In this document: positions 42,237 through 50,478 of the stretch, piece by piece
Layout: each line of letters opens with the position of its first letter
Numbering within the stretch: the stretch's first letter is position 1
Assembly: GCA_002504845.1 (NCBI GenBank)
Contig: DATW01000049.1
Location: 1 to 53,136, forward strand
Length of the DNA: 53,136 bases
Direction: 5' to 3'
Source of the DNA: Euryarchaeota archaeon UBA250
GTDB taxonomy: Archaea > Thermoplasmatota > Poseidoniia > Poseidoniales > Thalassarchaeaceae
The notes under the pieces: generated by a model
The model's database searches: none
The model's input: only the letters and a program-made list of their open reading frames with translations
What the model was told of the DNA's origin: nothing
Made by a program: the position numbers and the translations under genes

Positions 42237-43833
42237 TGTAGCGCTGTTCTTCGTTCTCCTCAAACGGGTGTTGCCCTATATTCACCTGATACGCTATTCC
42301 CAACCAAGTTCCGTCCGGGGAAGTCACTGTCTCGAAGAAGTCGTGCAGGGCGTGCACGTCCCCTTGAGACTCCTCGTATGCCGTGATGGTGTGCAGGGGT
42401 TCGGGGTCGGCTATGGTGAACGGCCATGTATCGTTGACTTGAGGGGATTGCACGGCACCAGCGTACAGGAACCACTCTTTGCCCTCGACATAACCGTCAT
42501 CACCGCCCCACTGGTCATAATCCAGACCGTAGAATGCAAGGGTGACGACATCCTCCTCCGTGATTGAGATAAACGGATACATCGAGATCCCTCTGAATGG
42601 CTGGACCTCCCACGAATCCGACCAATTGCTCCCATTGTCGTAAGATATGGCGAAGCGCATCTTCCAAGGATCGGTATCTGATCCGGGGCAATCGGCCCAA
42701 GCCACTGCGACTGTCCCCTTCTCGTTGTTGTTGACCACGGGATATCCTTCTGGGCAATTCCCATTCCTCGGGCCGACTTCAATGGGATCCTGCCAGGTTC
42801 CATCGCCGGGACCCGGGCCTGTTCCCCTGCCGTAGTCCTCAGATATCCTCACATGCACGTATCCGGAGTCTGTATCGGCGTTTTCCTGTGCGACGAAGAC
42901 ATAGGGGCCTGCTCGTTGTGACGAGATTGTGGACCAGCCCCCGGGCATCGAGTAGCACTGGCTGAATGATGCGCCGCCGTCTTCGGAATGATAGTACCAG
43001 TATCTCCCGGAGTCCCCGCTGCACTCCGGGGGAGATGCTCCTGAGTTGCCCAGGTAGTGGATGATTCCGTCCCCCTGGGCAGCCACCCAGGGCCGATCGT
43101 CAGCAGCCATGGTGTTCATTCTCAGACAGGGCCCATCCTCGTAACTCGTACCGTTGTCCGAAAACCGGTGCCACCAGTTATCCTCCAAAGTGGTGTCGAG
43201 ATAGTAGACGACATCGTATGCGTCTACCGATATATCGCCCTCGTCGCCCAGGCACTCGGAGGCCCCTCCAGCGTAGTTGGCAAGTAGCATGTTGCCGGGA
43301 GTGGGTGCAAACTGGTCGCCGTGATCCCAAGTGGCTCCGCCGTCGTTGCTCGCCCAGAACCAGCTGGCCCAGTAATCCCAGGTGGTGTCTGCTCCATCGG
43401 TGCAGGCCCACCATGGTCCTGGGTCGTCCGGATCGAGGATGATCGGCACAGGGGAGTCCTCGCCGCCCCATCTGAGATCCTTGTGGGCTGTGATGTACAT
43501 GCTGCCGTCACTGGTGATGGATATCGATGGCTCGTATCCGACGCCGAACCCCTCGTAACCGGGGTCTTGCCCGTTGCTCGGGTCTATGCATTCCTCATGC
43601 CTCGGCATGAATACGGACTCGCCCCATGAAATCTGGATTGAGGGTTCATCGGCATCCGGGGGTGTTTCGGTGACGTCGCTGACTATCCAGGAATAGAGGG
43701 GGACGGCGAGCAACAGGATCACGATGAACGCAAGTGCGGTATCCAAGATGAGGAACTCGACGATATCCTCGAATTTCCTTCTTTTCTTCACGGTGTTCTC
43801 GGAGAGCGGACTGTCTTGGATATCCCCCTCCAT
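42202..43833 (-). CDS. Membrane-anchored BNR/Asp-box beta-propeller exoprotein
   Basis: 543 residues. A cytoplasmic N-terminus with KKRRKFEDIVE and one helix (ALAFIVILLLAVPLYSWIV, ~34-52) act as a signal anchor. The outer part holds Asp-box loops (S-x-D-x-G-x-x-W type): WASNDGGATWDHG, YHSEDGGASFSQC and ISYDNGSNWSDSW. These mark sialidase-like propellers; many bind or cut glycans, but the catalytic Arg triad and Tyr of sialidases are not recognisable, so no enzyme activity is claimed. Very acidic and rich in Trp/Gly. Start ATG 43833. G/C-rich like its neighbour serS. Confidence 0.82.
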   Translation of the reverse strand: MEGDIQDSPLSENTVKKRRKFEDIVEFLILDTALAFIVILLLAVPLYSWIVSDVTETPPDADEPSIQISWGESVFMPRHEECIDPSNGQDPGYEGFGVGYEPSISITSDGSMYITAHKDLRWGGEDSPVPIILDPDDPGPWWACTDGADTTWDYWASWFWASNDGGATWDHGDQFAPTPGNMLLANYAGGASECLGDEGDISVDAYDVVYYLDTTLEDNWWHRFSDNGTSYEDGPCLRMNTMAADDRPWVAAQGDGIIHYLGNSGASPPECSGDSGRYWYYHSEDGGASFSQCYSMPGGWSTISSQRAGPYVFVAQENADTDSGYVHVRISEDYGRGTGPGPGDGTWQDPIEVGPRNGNCPEGYPVVNNNEKGTVAVAWADCPGSDTDPWKMRFAISYDNGSNWSDSWEVQPFRGISMYPFISITEEDVVTLAFYGLDYDQWGGDDGYVEGKEWFLYAGAVQSPQVNDTWPFTIADPEPLHTITAYEESQGDVHALHDFFETVTSPDGTWLGIAYQVNIGQHPFEENEEQRYIKFVRGEFDYP

Positions 43834-43904
43834 CGTATCAGCACATGAGGCGCTTCTTCATAGTGCTGAGCATCGATATCCGGTGATTTGGGTCTGTGGA
43901 TCGA

Positions 43905-44186
43905 TTATTGGTTCATGTCGGACGGTTTCCAGAGATTGGGCCAACGCCTCTTGATGAGTCTGAATATGATGCGGCTCAGAATCATCGAGAACAGCAGGAA
44001 TAAGATCGATGACCACCAAGGAGTCTCGTCATTGGTGGCCAGGAACCACGTGACCCCGAGTATCGCTGCACCGTAGATGGCCCGAAAGATCGAGAAGATC
44101 ATAAAACCGCGAAAGAGGGGGTTTGCCAGAATCTTGGACATCAAGGACTCGTCATCCACAGTCGAATCGAAGGGGGCCAAGTGCAT
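43905..44186 (-). CDS. Small membrane protein, unknown
   Basis: 93 residues from ATG 44186; ATG 44141 (MSKILANPLFRG) would give 78. Two helices: IFSIFRAIYGAAILGVTWFL (~29-48) and WWSSILFLLFSMILSRIIF (~55-74), then a basic end RLIKRRWPNLWKPS. No family recognised. Divergent from vsr, 59 bases apart. Confidence 0.6.
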   Translation of the reverse strand: MHLAPFDSTVDDESLMSKILANPLFRGFMIFSIFRAIYGAAILGVTWFLATNDETPWWSSILFLLFSMILSRIIFRLIKRRWPNLWKPSDMNQ

Positions 44187-44245
44187 GAGAATGATGGTTG
44201 TACCCAATTCGATACGGTGATGTGCATGTTCCACGTGCAATCAAC

Positions 44246-44671
44246 ATGAGTGGCGTATCCCCCCCTGCTTCCTCTCCTGCTGTCAGGAAAACGATGCAGG
44301 GCAATCGAAGCCGGGATACGAAGCCTGAGCTAGCAGTACGACGCATGCTCAGGGATGCAGGTTTCCCCGGATATAGGATTCATTGGAGGATCGATGACTC
44401 GGAGGGTCGATACATATGTCGTCCCGACATCTGCTATCCCGGGAGGAAAATTGCGATATTCGTTCATGGGTGCTTCTGGCATCGGTGTCCAAGTTGCAAC
44501 CCCTCTATGCCGAAAACGAATGTCGGATATTGGAAGCCCAAGTTTGAGCGAAATGTGGAGAGGGATAGATCGAAACAGGAAAGATTGGTCAATCTTGGAT
44601 GGGATGTAGAGACCATCTGGGAATGTGAACTTGACAGCGTAGATGCCGAGAGCATGATGAGCAGGGACTGA
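44246..44671 (+). CDS. vsr: Very short patch repair endonuclease (Vsr-like)
   Basis: 141 residues from ATG 44246; the frame opens at 44198. Vsr nicks beside T:G mismatches caused by deamination of 5-methylcytosine. Family body: MQGNRSRDTKPELAVRRMLR near residue 18, YRIHWRIDDSEGRYICRPDI (active Asp in RPD) near 45. KIAIFVHGCFWHRCPSCNPS follows near 70, then KTNVGYWKPKFERNVERD, and LGWDVETIWECEL ends it. The HGCFWHRC segment gives the zinc-binding His and Cys. No cytosine methylase is next to it in this window, which is unusual because the two often travel together. A transferred origin is possible. Confidence 0.9.
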   Translation: MSGVSPPASSPAVRKTMQGNRSRDTKPELAVRRMLRDAGFPGYRIHWRIDDSEGRYICRPDICYPGRKIAIFVHGCFWHRCPSCNPSMPKTNVGYWKPKFERNVERDRSKQERLVNLGWDVETIWECELDSVDAESMMSRD

Positions 44672-44693
44672 GATGTCTTTAGAAGGGATTTTC

Positions 44694-45221
44694 TCAGTCT
44701 GGACCGGGTGATTTGGAAGAGTCTTGAGTCGAGATTGAAATCAGAATTTCTCCCATATCGACTCTGTCACCCTCTTTGAAATAGATAGAAGAGACCTCTC
44801 CCGACTCTGGTGCGGATATCTGATGCTCCATCTTCATAGCTTCGAGAATCATCATCGGCTGGCCCTCGCGCACTCGCTGACCGGTTTTCACGAGGACTTC
44901 TCTGACAGTACCAGGCATAGGAGCCGTGAGGCCGCCTTCACCCATGTCTGATGAGGTAGATTCTTGGCTCCTCTCTCGAACGATGTATGTCTTTCCTTCA
45001 AGCGATATCCACCATGCGTCTCCAACCTTTGTGACATCTGCCCGATACATTCTCCCAAGACTCTCGATGATGATTGACCCACGTGATTCATCATGGTTGA
45101 TTGAGAAGTCCTGATTAACTTCGGTATCTTCAGCTTGCAATCTGTCGACGAACAGATTATTCTTGTCAGAACGTAGCCTCACTGACCAAGTTTTGTCATC
45201 TCCATCAATTTTCCAATACAT
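44694..45221 (-). CDS. Biotin carboxyl carrier protein of MCC (BT + BCCP)
   Basis: 175 residues. The C-terminal biotinyl domain (~95-165) carries the lysine in LEAMKMEHQ and the surrounding MPGTVREVLVKTGQRVREGQ. The N-terminal ~90 residues, beginning MYWKIDGDDKTWSV, are beta-rich and fit the BT barrel that links the carboxylase halves in MCC and PCC. With the biotin carboxylase just upstream (9 bases) they equal one bacterial MCC alpha chain of ~690 residues cut in two. ATG 45221 follows AAGGTGAT. Carries CO2 on biotin from the carboxylase to the beta subunit. Confidence 0.9.
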   Translation of the reverse strand: MYWKIDGDDKTWSVRLRSDKNNLFVDRLQAEDTEVNQDFSINHDESRGSIIIESLGRMYRADVTKVGDAWWISLEGKTYIVRERSQESTSSDMGEGGLTAPMPGTVREVLVKTGQRVREGQPMMILEAMKMEHQISAPESGEVSSIYFKEGDRVDMGEILISISTQDSSKSPGPD

Positions 45222-45230
45222 TGTATCACC

Positions 45231-46784
45231 TTATGGGAAATTACGAGACAGTGTCCGGAAGGGATCTCCGGGGTGGCCTGTATGCTGATCAACAATGGAT
45301 GGGGCTCTTGTGACTGCCGCCCTGTGGAGGCCGAGACGCTCTGCTGCTGAGGCTATCACGGACAGTATGCCCCTGATCGGCTCCTCGGGCCGGGAAGGGG
45401 GGTCCATGTCATCGAGGTGGTCGGTCGTGACGCCTGGTCCGGAGAAGGTATCGGAGACCAGCATCTCCCTGCAAAATCCGATGTTCGACCGGACTCCGTG
45501 CAGGATGATCTGGGATAGAGCCTGATCGAGTCTCCTGATCGCCGATGCGCGGTCGGGTGCATGGACTATGACCTTGGCGAGCATCGGGTCGAATGCAGTG
45601 GTCACTTCGTCCCCCGTGCGTACGCCCGTGTCGACCCGTATGCCTGGTCCATCAGGCGTATCGAAACGGGCTATGGGGCCGATGGATGGCAGGAATCCTG
45701 TGGATGGGTCCTCAGCGTACAGTCGAGCCTCCATGGCATGCCCTGAGATTCCCACTTCGGTCTGTTTTATCGGAAGAGGTAGTCCGGCTGCAACTGAGAG
45801 CTGCATGTGGACAAGATCGAGGCCTGTGATGAGCTCAGTGACGGGGTGCTCGACCTGGAGCCTCGTATTCATCTCCAGGAAGTAGAACTCACCCTTGTCC
45901 GACAAGAGGAATTCGACTGTTCCCGCGCCCTCGTAATGAACCGCTCGGGCTGCTTGCACCGCGGCCTCTCCCATCAGAGACCTCAGGCGAGGGCCCACTG
46001 CGGGGGATGGTGCCTCTTCTATCACCTTCTGATGCCTCCTCTGGAGAGAGCAGTCTCGCTCATTGAGGTGGATCGCATTCCCATGGCGGTCTGCGAATAC
46101 CTGGATCTCGATGTGCCTTGCCCTCCTGAGGAGGCGCTCGACATACACGGTTCCATCCCCGAAGGCTGCAGTTGCCTCTCTCGAGGCCGCATCATACTCT
46201 GTCCGGAGGCGCTTGGGCTCCTCGACCATGCGCATGCCCTTGCCGCCTCCCCCCGCACTTGCCTTGAGGAGGAGAGGGTAGCCCACTTCTGCTGCAGCGG
46301 CAGCCAGTTGGGGCAAGGGGTCTTCATCACCCGAGACTTCGATTGACTTACCGGGGATCACGGGTACCGAGGCATCGACCATCGCCTCCCTTGCCCTTAT
46401 TTTGTCCCCCATGGTTCGAATCGCATCAGCAGAAGGCCCTATCCAAACCAATCCAGATTCAATCACCCTATCGGCGAATTCTGACCTTTCGGAGAGAAAG
46501 CCGTACCCAGGGTGTATCGCATCCGCCCCTGATGCCCTAGCGGCATCCAGTATCGCATCCATCGACAGGTAAGTGCTCGCAAGATCCTCTCCCGGCAGCC
46601 TGATTTTCTCGTCTGCGAAATTGAGATGCATGGAATTGGAGTCCAGATCATTGTAAACTGCGACGCCCCTTAATCCGCATTCACGGACAGCTCGGAGCAC
46701 GCGGACTGCAATCTCGCCTCTGTTGGCAACGAGTACGGAGCCGAAGGGAGTGGTCGCCTCCATCATCCACTCTGGCGTCCCCAT
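45231..46784 (-). CDS. Biotin carboxylase subunit of MCC-type acyl-CoA carboxylase
   Basis: 517 residues from ATG 46784 with GGGAGG before it; ATG 46811 would add nine. ATP and bicarbonate are used to carboxylate biotin. N-terminal VLVANRGEIAVRVLRAVREC, then IHPGYGFLSE near 90, the ATP grasp loop LLKASAGGGGKGMRMVEE near 175, active residues ERDCSLQRRHQKVIEEAPSP near 245, and EMNTRLQVEHPVTELITG near 305. It ends with a biotin-carboxylase C-terminal tail and stops before any biotinyl domain. Operon order is beta subunit, hydratase, MBL protein, this gene, carrier. Partner evidence favours methylcrotonyl-CoA over propionyl-CoA as substrate. Confidence 0.93.
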   Translation of the reverse strand: MGTPEWMMEATTPFGSVLVANRGEIAVRVLRAVRECGLRGVAVYNDLDSNSMHLNFADEKIRLPGEDLASTYLSMDAILDAARASGADAIHPGYGFLSERSEFADRVIESGLVWIGPSADAIRTMGDKIRAREAMVDASVPVIPGKSIEVSGDEDPLPQLAAAAAEVGYPLLLKASAGGGGKGMRMVEEPKRLRTEYDAASREATAAFGDGTVYVERLLRRARHIEIQVFADRHGNAIHLNERDCSLQRRHQKVIEEAPSPAVGPRLRSLMGEAAVQAARAVHYEGAGTVEFLLSDKGEFYFLEMNTRLQVEHPVTELITGLDLVHMQLSVAAGLPLPIKQTEVGISGHAMEARLYAEDPSTGFLPSIGPIARFDTPDGPGIRVDTGVRTGDEVTTAFDPMLAKVIVHAPDRASAIRRLDQALSQIILHGVRSNIGFCREMLVSDTFSGPGVTTDHLDDMDPPSRPEEPIRGILSVIASAAERLGLHRAAVTRAPSIVDQHTGHPGDPFRTLSRNFP

Positions 46785-46837
46785 GGTGCCTCCCACGTCT
46801 GATGCGTTCATTGAATTGTTGCTGGATTTGTCATCGA

Positions 46838-47689
46838 TTACAGGACAATCTCGTCACCCTCTGAGGCTATTGACCAACCCATCAGCTCTTCTCCGACACC
46901 GATCTGGCCCAATGCCCTGTTGGAGTGATTGAGATGTATGAATCGTATATCCGGGTCGTCTTCTTCCCTTGGGCCCAGTCTGCTGATTGATTCGAGGATC
47001 GGCGGATGGGGTATGGAATTCTGACGTGGCAGGTCATCAGAGCTCCAGAAGGTTCCATCCATGAGAATGATGTCTGCCTTTATCGCGGAAATCCATTCTC
47101 TGATCGAATCGTATCCGACCTGTTCCAGGGTGTCGGCCCAGTGGTCGTGATCCGGCAGGTGGAGAAGCGCGCGATTTGGCCCGCGCAGCAGGAAGGCGTG
47201 CGTATCGCTCCACTCGTCTCGATGTGGGACTTTTATGGGCACTAATGAGAGATTTTTGGATACCTGGATCTCATGCCCTGAGTCGAATTGTTTCTTGATG
47301 AATACCCGTTGATTGAGGAGTGCGTTCCACAGCGGTGTTTCGTGGATCAGTTGGAACATGGATTCGCTGGCATGGAGCCGGATCCCTCTGGAGGCCATTA
47401 CCTCCCTGCCGAATAGCCCGAGCCCGTCGACATGACCGAGATGGCCGTGGGTGAGCCATACGTCGGTTATCATCCGGGCGCTTCCATCTAGCATCCTCGT
47501 CTGCCTGTCCAGATCACGTGTCACATCGATTAGGTGGAGTTCGTCTCCGTCCCTCACTGCGAGTGATGTGGGGGATAGCTGCCGTCCTTCTTCCGAGAAT
47601 CGTTTGCAGGTGTCACATAGACATCCGGGGTGGGGGACTCCGCCGTCTTGGGCTATACCGAGAATGGTTACGACGGTTTCCTCGGACAT
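46838..47689 (-). CDS. PqqB-like metallo-beta-lactamase-fold protein
   Basis: 283 residues from ATG 47689 (MSEETVVTILGIAQDGGVPH). The opening with GCLCDTCKRFSEEG resembles PqqB (G-G-G..C-x-C-x2-C), an MBL-fold protein of quinone-cofactor synthesis. The metal motif is LTHGHLGHVDGLGLFG near 93, where a classical enzyme has H-x-H-x-D-H; here it reads H-G-H-L-G-H, so the Asp is replaced by Gly. Later ligands lie in LLHLPDHDHW and FIHLNHSNRAL. No other pqq genes are present. Inside the MCC operon, with gaps of 35 and 53 bases, it may clean up an acyl-CoA or a by-product (inference). Confidence 0.83.
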   Translation of the reverse strand: MSEETVVTILGIAQDGGVPHPGCLCDTCKRFSEEGRQLSPTSLAVRDGDELHLIDVTRDLDRQTRMLDGSARMITDVWLTHGHLGHVDGLGLFGREVMASRGIRLHASESMFQLIHETPLWNALLNQRVFIKKQFDSGHEIQVSKNLSLVPIKVPHRDEWSDTHAFLLRGPNRALLHLPDHDHWADTLEQVGYDSIREWISAIKADIILMDGTFWSSDDLPRQNSIPHPPILESISRLGPREEDDPDIRFIHLNHSNRALGQIGVGEELMGWSIASEGDEIVL

Positions 47690-47724
47690 GCTGCTGCACC
47701 TGATCGAGTGTGACTGCCCGTGAT

Positions 47725-48540
47725 CTAGCTCCTCCAATCCGGATCTCTTTTCTCGAGGAACGCCGAGAGTCCTTCCTGCCCCTCGGGAGAGCCCCTCATC
47801 TCGCTAGTGAGGTCTAGCGTGTAGTCACGCAGATCCTCGTCGCTGCCCGTCCATCTGTCGAATGTGGAGGTGAGGGACTTGGCCTTCGAGACTGCGATTG
47901 GGGCCGTTGTCATGACGTCATCTGCCACCATCCCCGCAGCATCATCGAAGTCGGACGTCGAATCGACTATTTCATCGACGAAGCCGACCCTGAGAGCCTC
48001 GTTGGCGTCTATTCTTGAAGCACGCATGGAGAGCCGGCGGAAATGAGCGCTTCCGAGGCGGCGATAGACGTAGGGGCCGATGACGGCGGGCAGGATCCCC
48101 AGCTTGGCTTCTGATAGCGCGATCCTGGTTCTTGGTTCTGCGATCACATGGTCCAAGCAAGCTACGAGCCCGGCTCCCCCGCCGAGCGCTACGCCCTGTA
48201 TGCAGCCAATTGTGAAGCACGGGTGCGACCACAAGCCATGGAAGAGTCTGTCGAGCCTTGCCGAATCCTCGCGATTCTCTGAGGGGGATTTGGAACCGGC
48301 GTCCCGCATCATCTGGATGTCCGCCCCTGCGCAGAAGTGCTTCCCCTTCCCGCGGATATGGAGGACCCTCAGGTTGCCGCCTTCAGGGACCGAGTTCGCG
48401 CGCGTCCAATCCAGAAGCTCGCAAATCTCCGTGATCAGTTGGATGCTCAGGGCATTGAATGAATCCGTTCTTTGAAGGGTTATTGTGGCTTGCTGGCCTT
48501 TTATTTCAAGCGAGCATAGTTCTGTTTTCGGTTCTTTCAT
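47725..48540 (-). CDS. Methylglutaconyl-CoA hydratase (LiuC-like)
   Basis: 271 residues from ATG 48540, which follows the upstream stop by four bases; ATG 48564 would overlap that gene. Crotonase fold: oxyanion loop GKGKHFCAGADIQMM near residue 64 and ALGGGAGLVACLDHV near 120. Catalytic Glu lies in LSEAKLGILPAVIGPYVYRR near 140. In most hydratases a second Glu follows GGG; here it is Ala, as in LiuC-type enzymes of leucine catabolism, where G-G-G-x-G-L and PAVIGPYV are usual. Adds water to 3-methylglutaconyl-CoA to give HMG-CoA. Second gene of the MCC operon. Confidence 0.88.
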   Translation of the reverse strand: MKEPKTELCSLEIKGQQATITLQRTDSFNALSIQLITEICELLDWTRANSVPEGGNLRVLHIRGKGKHFCAGADIQMMRDAGSKSPSENREDSARLDRLFHGLWSHPCFTIGCIQGVALGGGAGLVACLDHVIAEPRTRIALSEAKLGILPAVIGPYVYRRLGSAHFRRLSMRASRIDANEALRVGFVDEIVDSTSDFDDAAGMVADDVMTTAPIAVSKAKSLTSTFDRWTGSDEDLRDYTLDLTSEMRGSPEGQEGLSAFLEKRDPDWRS

Positions 48541-48544
48541 CTGC

Positions 48545-50155
48545 TCACATCCTGAAGACGCCATAGCGCTGATCGGGGAAGGGGGAGTTCAGACTTGCAG
48601 AGATGCAGAGGCCGAGTATATCTCGTGTGTCTCTTGGATCGATGACTCCGTCATCCCAAAGACGCGCTGTGGAGTAATATGGGCTCCCCTCCGTCTCATA
48701 CTTCTCCAGAATCGGCGACCTGAATTCATCTCTCTGCTCTTCGCTCATCGGCTCTTCCCTCTGTCTGGACCTCTGATCGTCCTTCACCGTAGCGAGTACA
48801 TCAGCAGCCTGAGGGCCTCCCATGACCGATATCCGCGCATTGGGCCACATGAATAGGAATCTTGGATCATAGGCACGGCCGCACATCCCATAATTGCCCG
48901 CTCCGTGACTGCCTCCGATGATTATCGTGAATTTTGGGACGGGGACGCATGAGACGGCGGTTACCAGTTTAGCACCGTCCTTCGCTATGCCCCCGGCCTC
49001 TGCATCCCTGCCGACCATGAATCCGGATATGTTCTGGAGGAATATGAGGGGGGTGCCCCTCTGACCGCACAATTCGACGAAGTGGGCGCCCTTCAGAGAG
49101 GAGTCGGAGAACAGGATCCCATTGTTTGCAACGATGCCGACGGGATATCCGTGGATGTGCGCGAACCCGCAGACAAGGGTGGTCCCATATCTCGGCTTGA
49201 ACTCGTGGAATCTCGAACCATCGACCATTCTCGAAATGACTTCCCTCACATCGAATGGAGTTCGGTTGTCTTCGGGAATGATGCCGAGAAGATCCTCTGC
49301 GTCATGGGCAGGGGGTTCGACGGGACGGGTGTCCAGACGCTTTTTTGGCTCTATATTGAGATGCTCCACGATGTTCCTCACCATGTGGAGGGCCTCGTCC
49401 TCATCCTCGGCATAATGGTCAGCGACTCCGGATTCACGGGTATGTAAGTCGGCCCCACCTAGATCCTCGGAGCTGACTTCCTCGCCAGTGGCGGCTTTGA
49501 CGAGTGGTGGGCCAGCGAGGAAGATCGTGCCGTTTCCCTTCACGATGATCGATTCGTCGCTCATAGCGGGGATGTATGCTCCTCCAGCGGTGCAAGAGCC
49601 GAGCACAGCTGCTATCTGGGGTATTCCTTTGCTCGAGAGAATGGCCTGATTGCGGAAAATCCGGCCGAAGTGATCCCTGTCTGGAAATACTTCATCCTGC
49701 ATGGGAAGAAACGCACCGCCGGAATCGACGAGATATATGCAAGGAAGGCCATTTGCCTCGGCGATCTCTTGAGCTCGAACGTGTTTCTTCACCGTCATCG
49801 GGTAGTACGAACCGCCTTTCACTGTGGCATCATTGGCCACAAAAAGGCATTCTCGCCCATTGACTACGCCTATCCCCGTGATGATGCCCGCTGAATATGC
49901 TCGGCCATCGTAGAGGCCATCTGCGGCGAGGGAAGAAAGTTCGAGGAACGGGGCACCTGGGTCGCATATCTCTGCTATTCGTTCCCTTGGCAGGCGCTTG
50001 CCTCTCCCCCTGTGGAGCGACACGGCGCGTTCACTGCCGCCCTGCATGGCTGCATCGATTCTCTCGCGGAGCTCCTGTATGAGGGCAGAATTGCGCTCAG
50101 AGCGCGATATCCACGTCTCATCGCCGCGATTCACGCGCGTTCGCATCTTGGTCAT
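48545..50155 (-). CDS. Methylcrotonoyl-CoA carboxylase, carboxyltransferase (beta) subunit
   Basis: 536 residues from ATG 50155 (AAGGT just upstream); 50146 is an alternative. Moves CO2 from biotin to 3-methylcrotonyl-CoA in leucine breakdown. Signature: SGGAFLPMQDEVFPDRDHFG near 165, VLGSCTAGGAYIPAMSDES near 205, TIFLAGPPLVKAATGEEVSS near 230, and GGSHGAGNYGMCGRAYDPRF near 430. The C-terminus YGVFRM is typical of MCC beta. VFPDRDHFGRIF and GNYGMCGRAY separate it from propionyl-CoA carboxylase, where these read differently. First gene of the operon, divergent from the C2H2 gene. Confidence 0.94.
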   Translation of the reverse strand: MTKMRTRVNRGDETWISRSERNSALIQELRERIDAAMQGGSERAVSLHRGRGKRLPRERIAEICDPGAPFLELSSLAADGLYDGRAYSAGIITGIGVVNGRECLFVANDATVKGGSYYPMTVKKHVRAQEIAEANGLPCIYLVDSGGAFLPMQDEVFPDRDHFGRIFRNQAILSSKGIPQIAAVLGSCTAGGAYIPAMSDESIIVKGNGTIFLAGPPLVKAATGEEVSSEDLGGADLHTRESGVADHYAEDEDEALHMVRNIVEHLNIEPKKRLDTRPVEPPAHDAEDLLGIIPEDNRTPFDVREVISRMVDGSRFHEFKPRYGTTLVCGFAHIHGYPVGIVANNGILFSDSSLKGAHFVELCGQRGTPLIFLQNISGFMVGRDAEAGGIAKDGAKLVTAVSCVPVPKFTIIIGGSHGAGNYGMCGRAYDPRFLFMWPNARISVMGGPQAADVLATVKDDQRSRQREEPMSEEQRDEFRSPILEKYETEGSPYYSTARLWDDGVIDPRDTRDILGLCISASLNSPFPDQRYGVFRM

Positions 50156-50185
50156 ACGACCTTGTGGGAGGGCTTGTGGACTTGA

Positions 50186-50470
50186 ATGCCCCGAAGGATT
50201 CACACATCAGACCTCATCTCGAAAGGCATGGTCGACGATTCAGACGGAAAGCGGAGGTACACTGAAGACGACATAGGGATATTCGTGACGATGGTTCGTG
50301 ACGATGGTACCTATGTGGAGGCTGAGATCGTGCGTGTTTTCTGTCCGGTATGTGGCGAGGAGTTCATTGGCACCAAGCGTGATGCAGGTGGCTTCATAGC
50401 CGGCCACAGGGCCTATCATGAGCATGAAAATATGAGCGATTTGATCGCCGAGTCGATGGGCGGGGTCTGA
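50186..50470 (+). CDS. Small C2H2 zinc-finger-like protein
   Basis: 94 residues from ATG 50186; ATG 50228 gives 80. The C-terminal half holds C-x2-C and H-x3-H in FCPVCGEEFIGTKRDAGGFI and AGHRAYHEHE, close to a C2H2 finger with a longer loop (spacing Cys to His about 17). The N-terminal half is charged. Such proteins are common in archaea as possible regulators. It lies divergent from the MCC beta gene by 30 bases and convergent with the M29 gene by 8, so an MCC regulator is possible but unproved. Confidence 0.75.
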   Translation: MPRRIHTSDLISKGMVDDSDGKRRYTEDDIGIFVTMVRDDGTYVEAEIVRVFCPVCGEEFIGTKRDAGGFIAGHRAYHEHENMSDLIAESMGGV

Positions 50471-50478
50471 CAATCCAG

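Noticed and set aside
42900..43500. Plus-strand frames in the BNR gene
   Set aside because: They lie opposite Asp-box repeats with clear protein logic and have no start signal or domain.
44246..44671. Vsr as part of a restriction-modification locus
   Set aside because: No methylase or restriction gene lies beside it; neighbours are a small membrane protein and the biotin carrier of the MCC operon.
45231..50155. Long antisense frames across the MCC operon (for example 45807-46346 and 49082-49447 on the plus strand)
   Set aside because: They mirror strongly conserved genes in a G/C-rich area where stop codons are rare, and show no domains.
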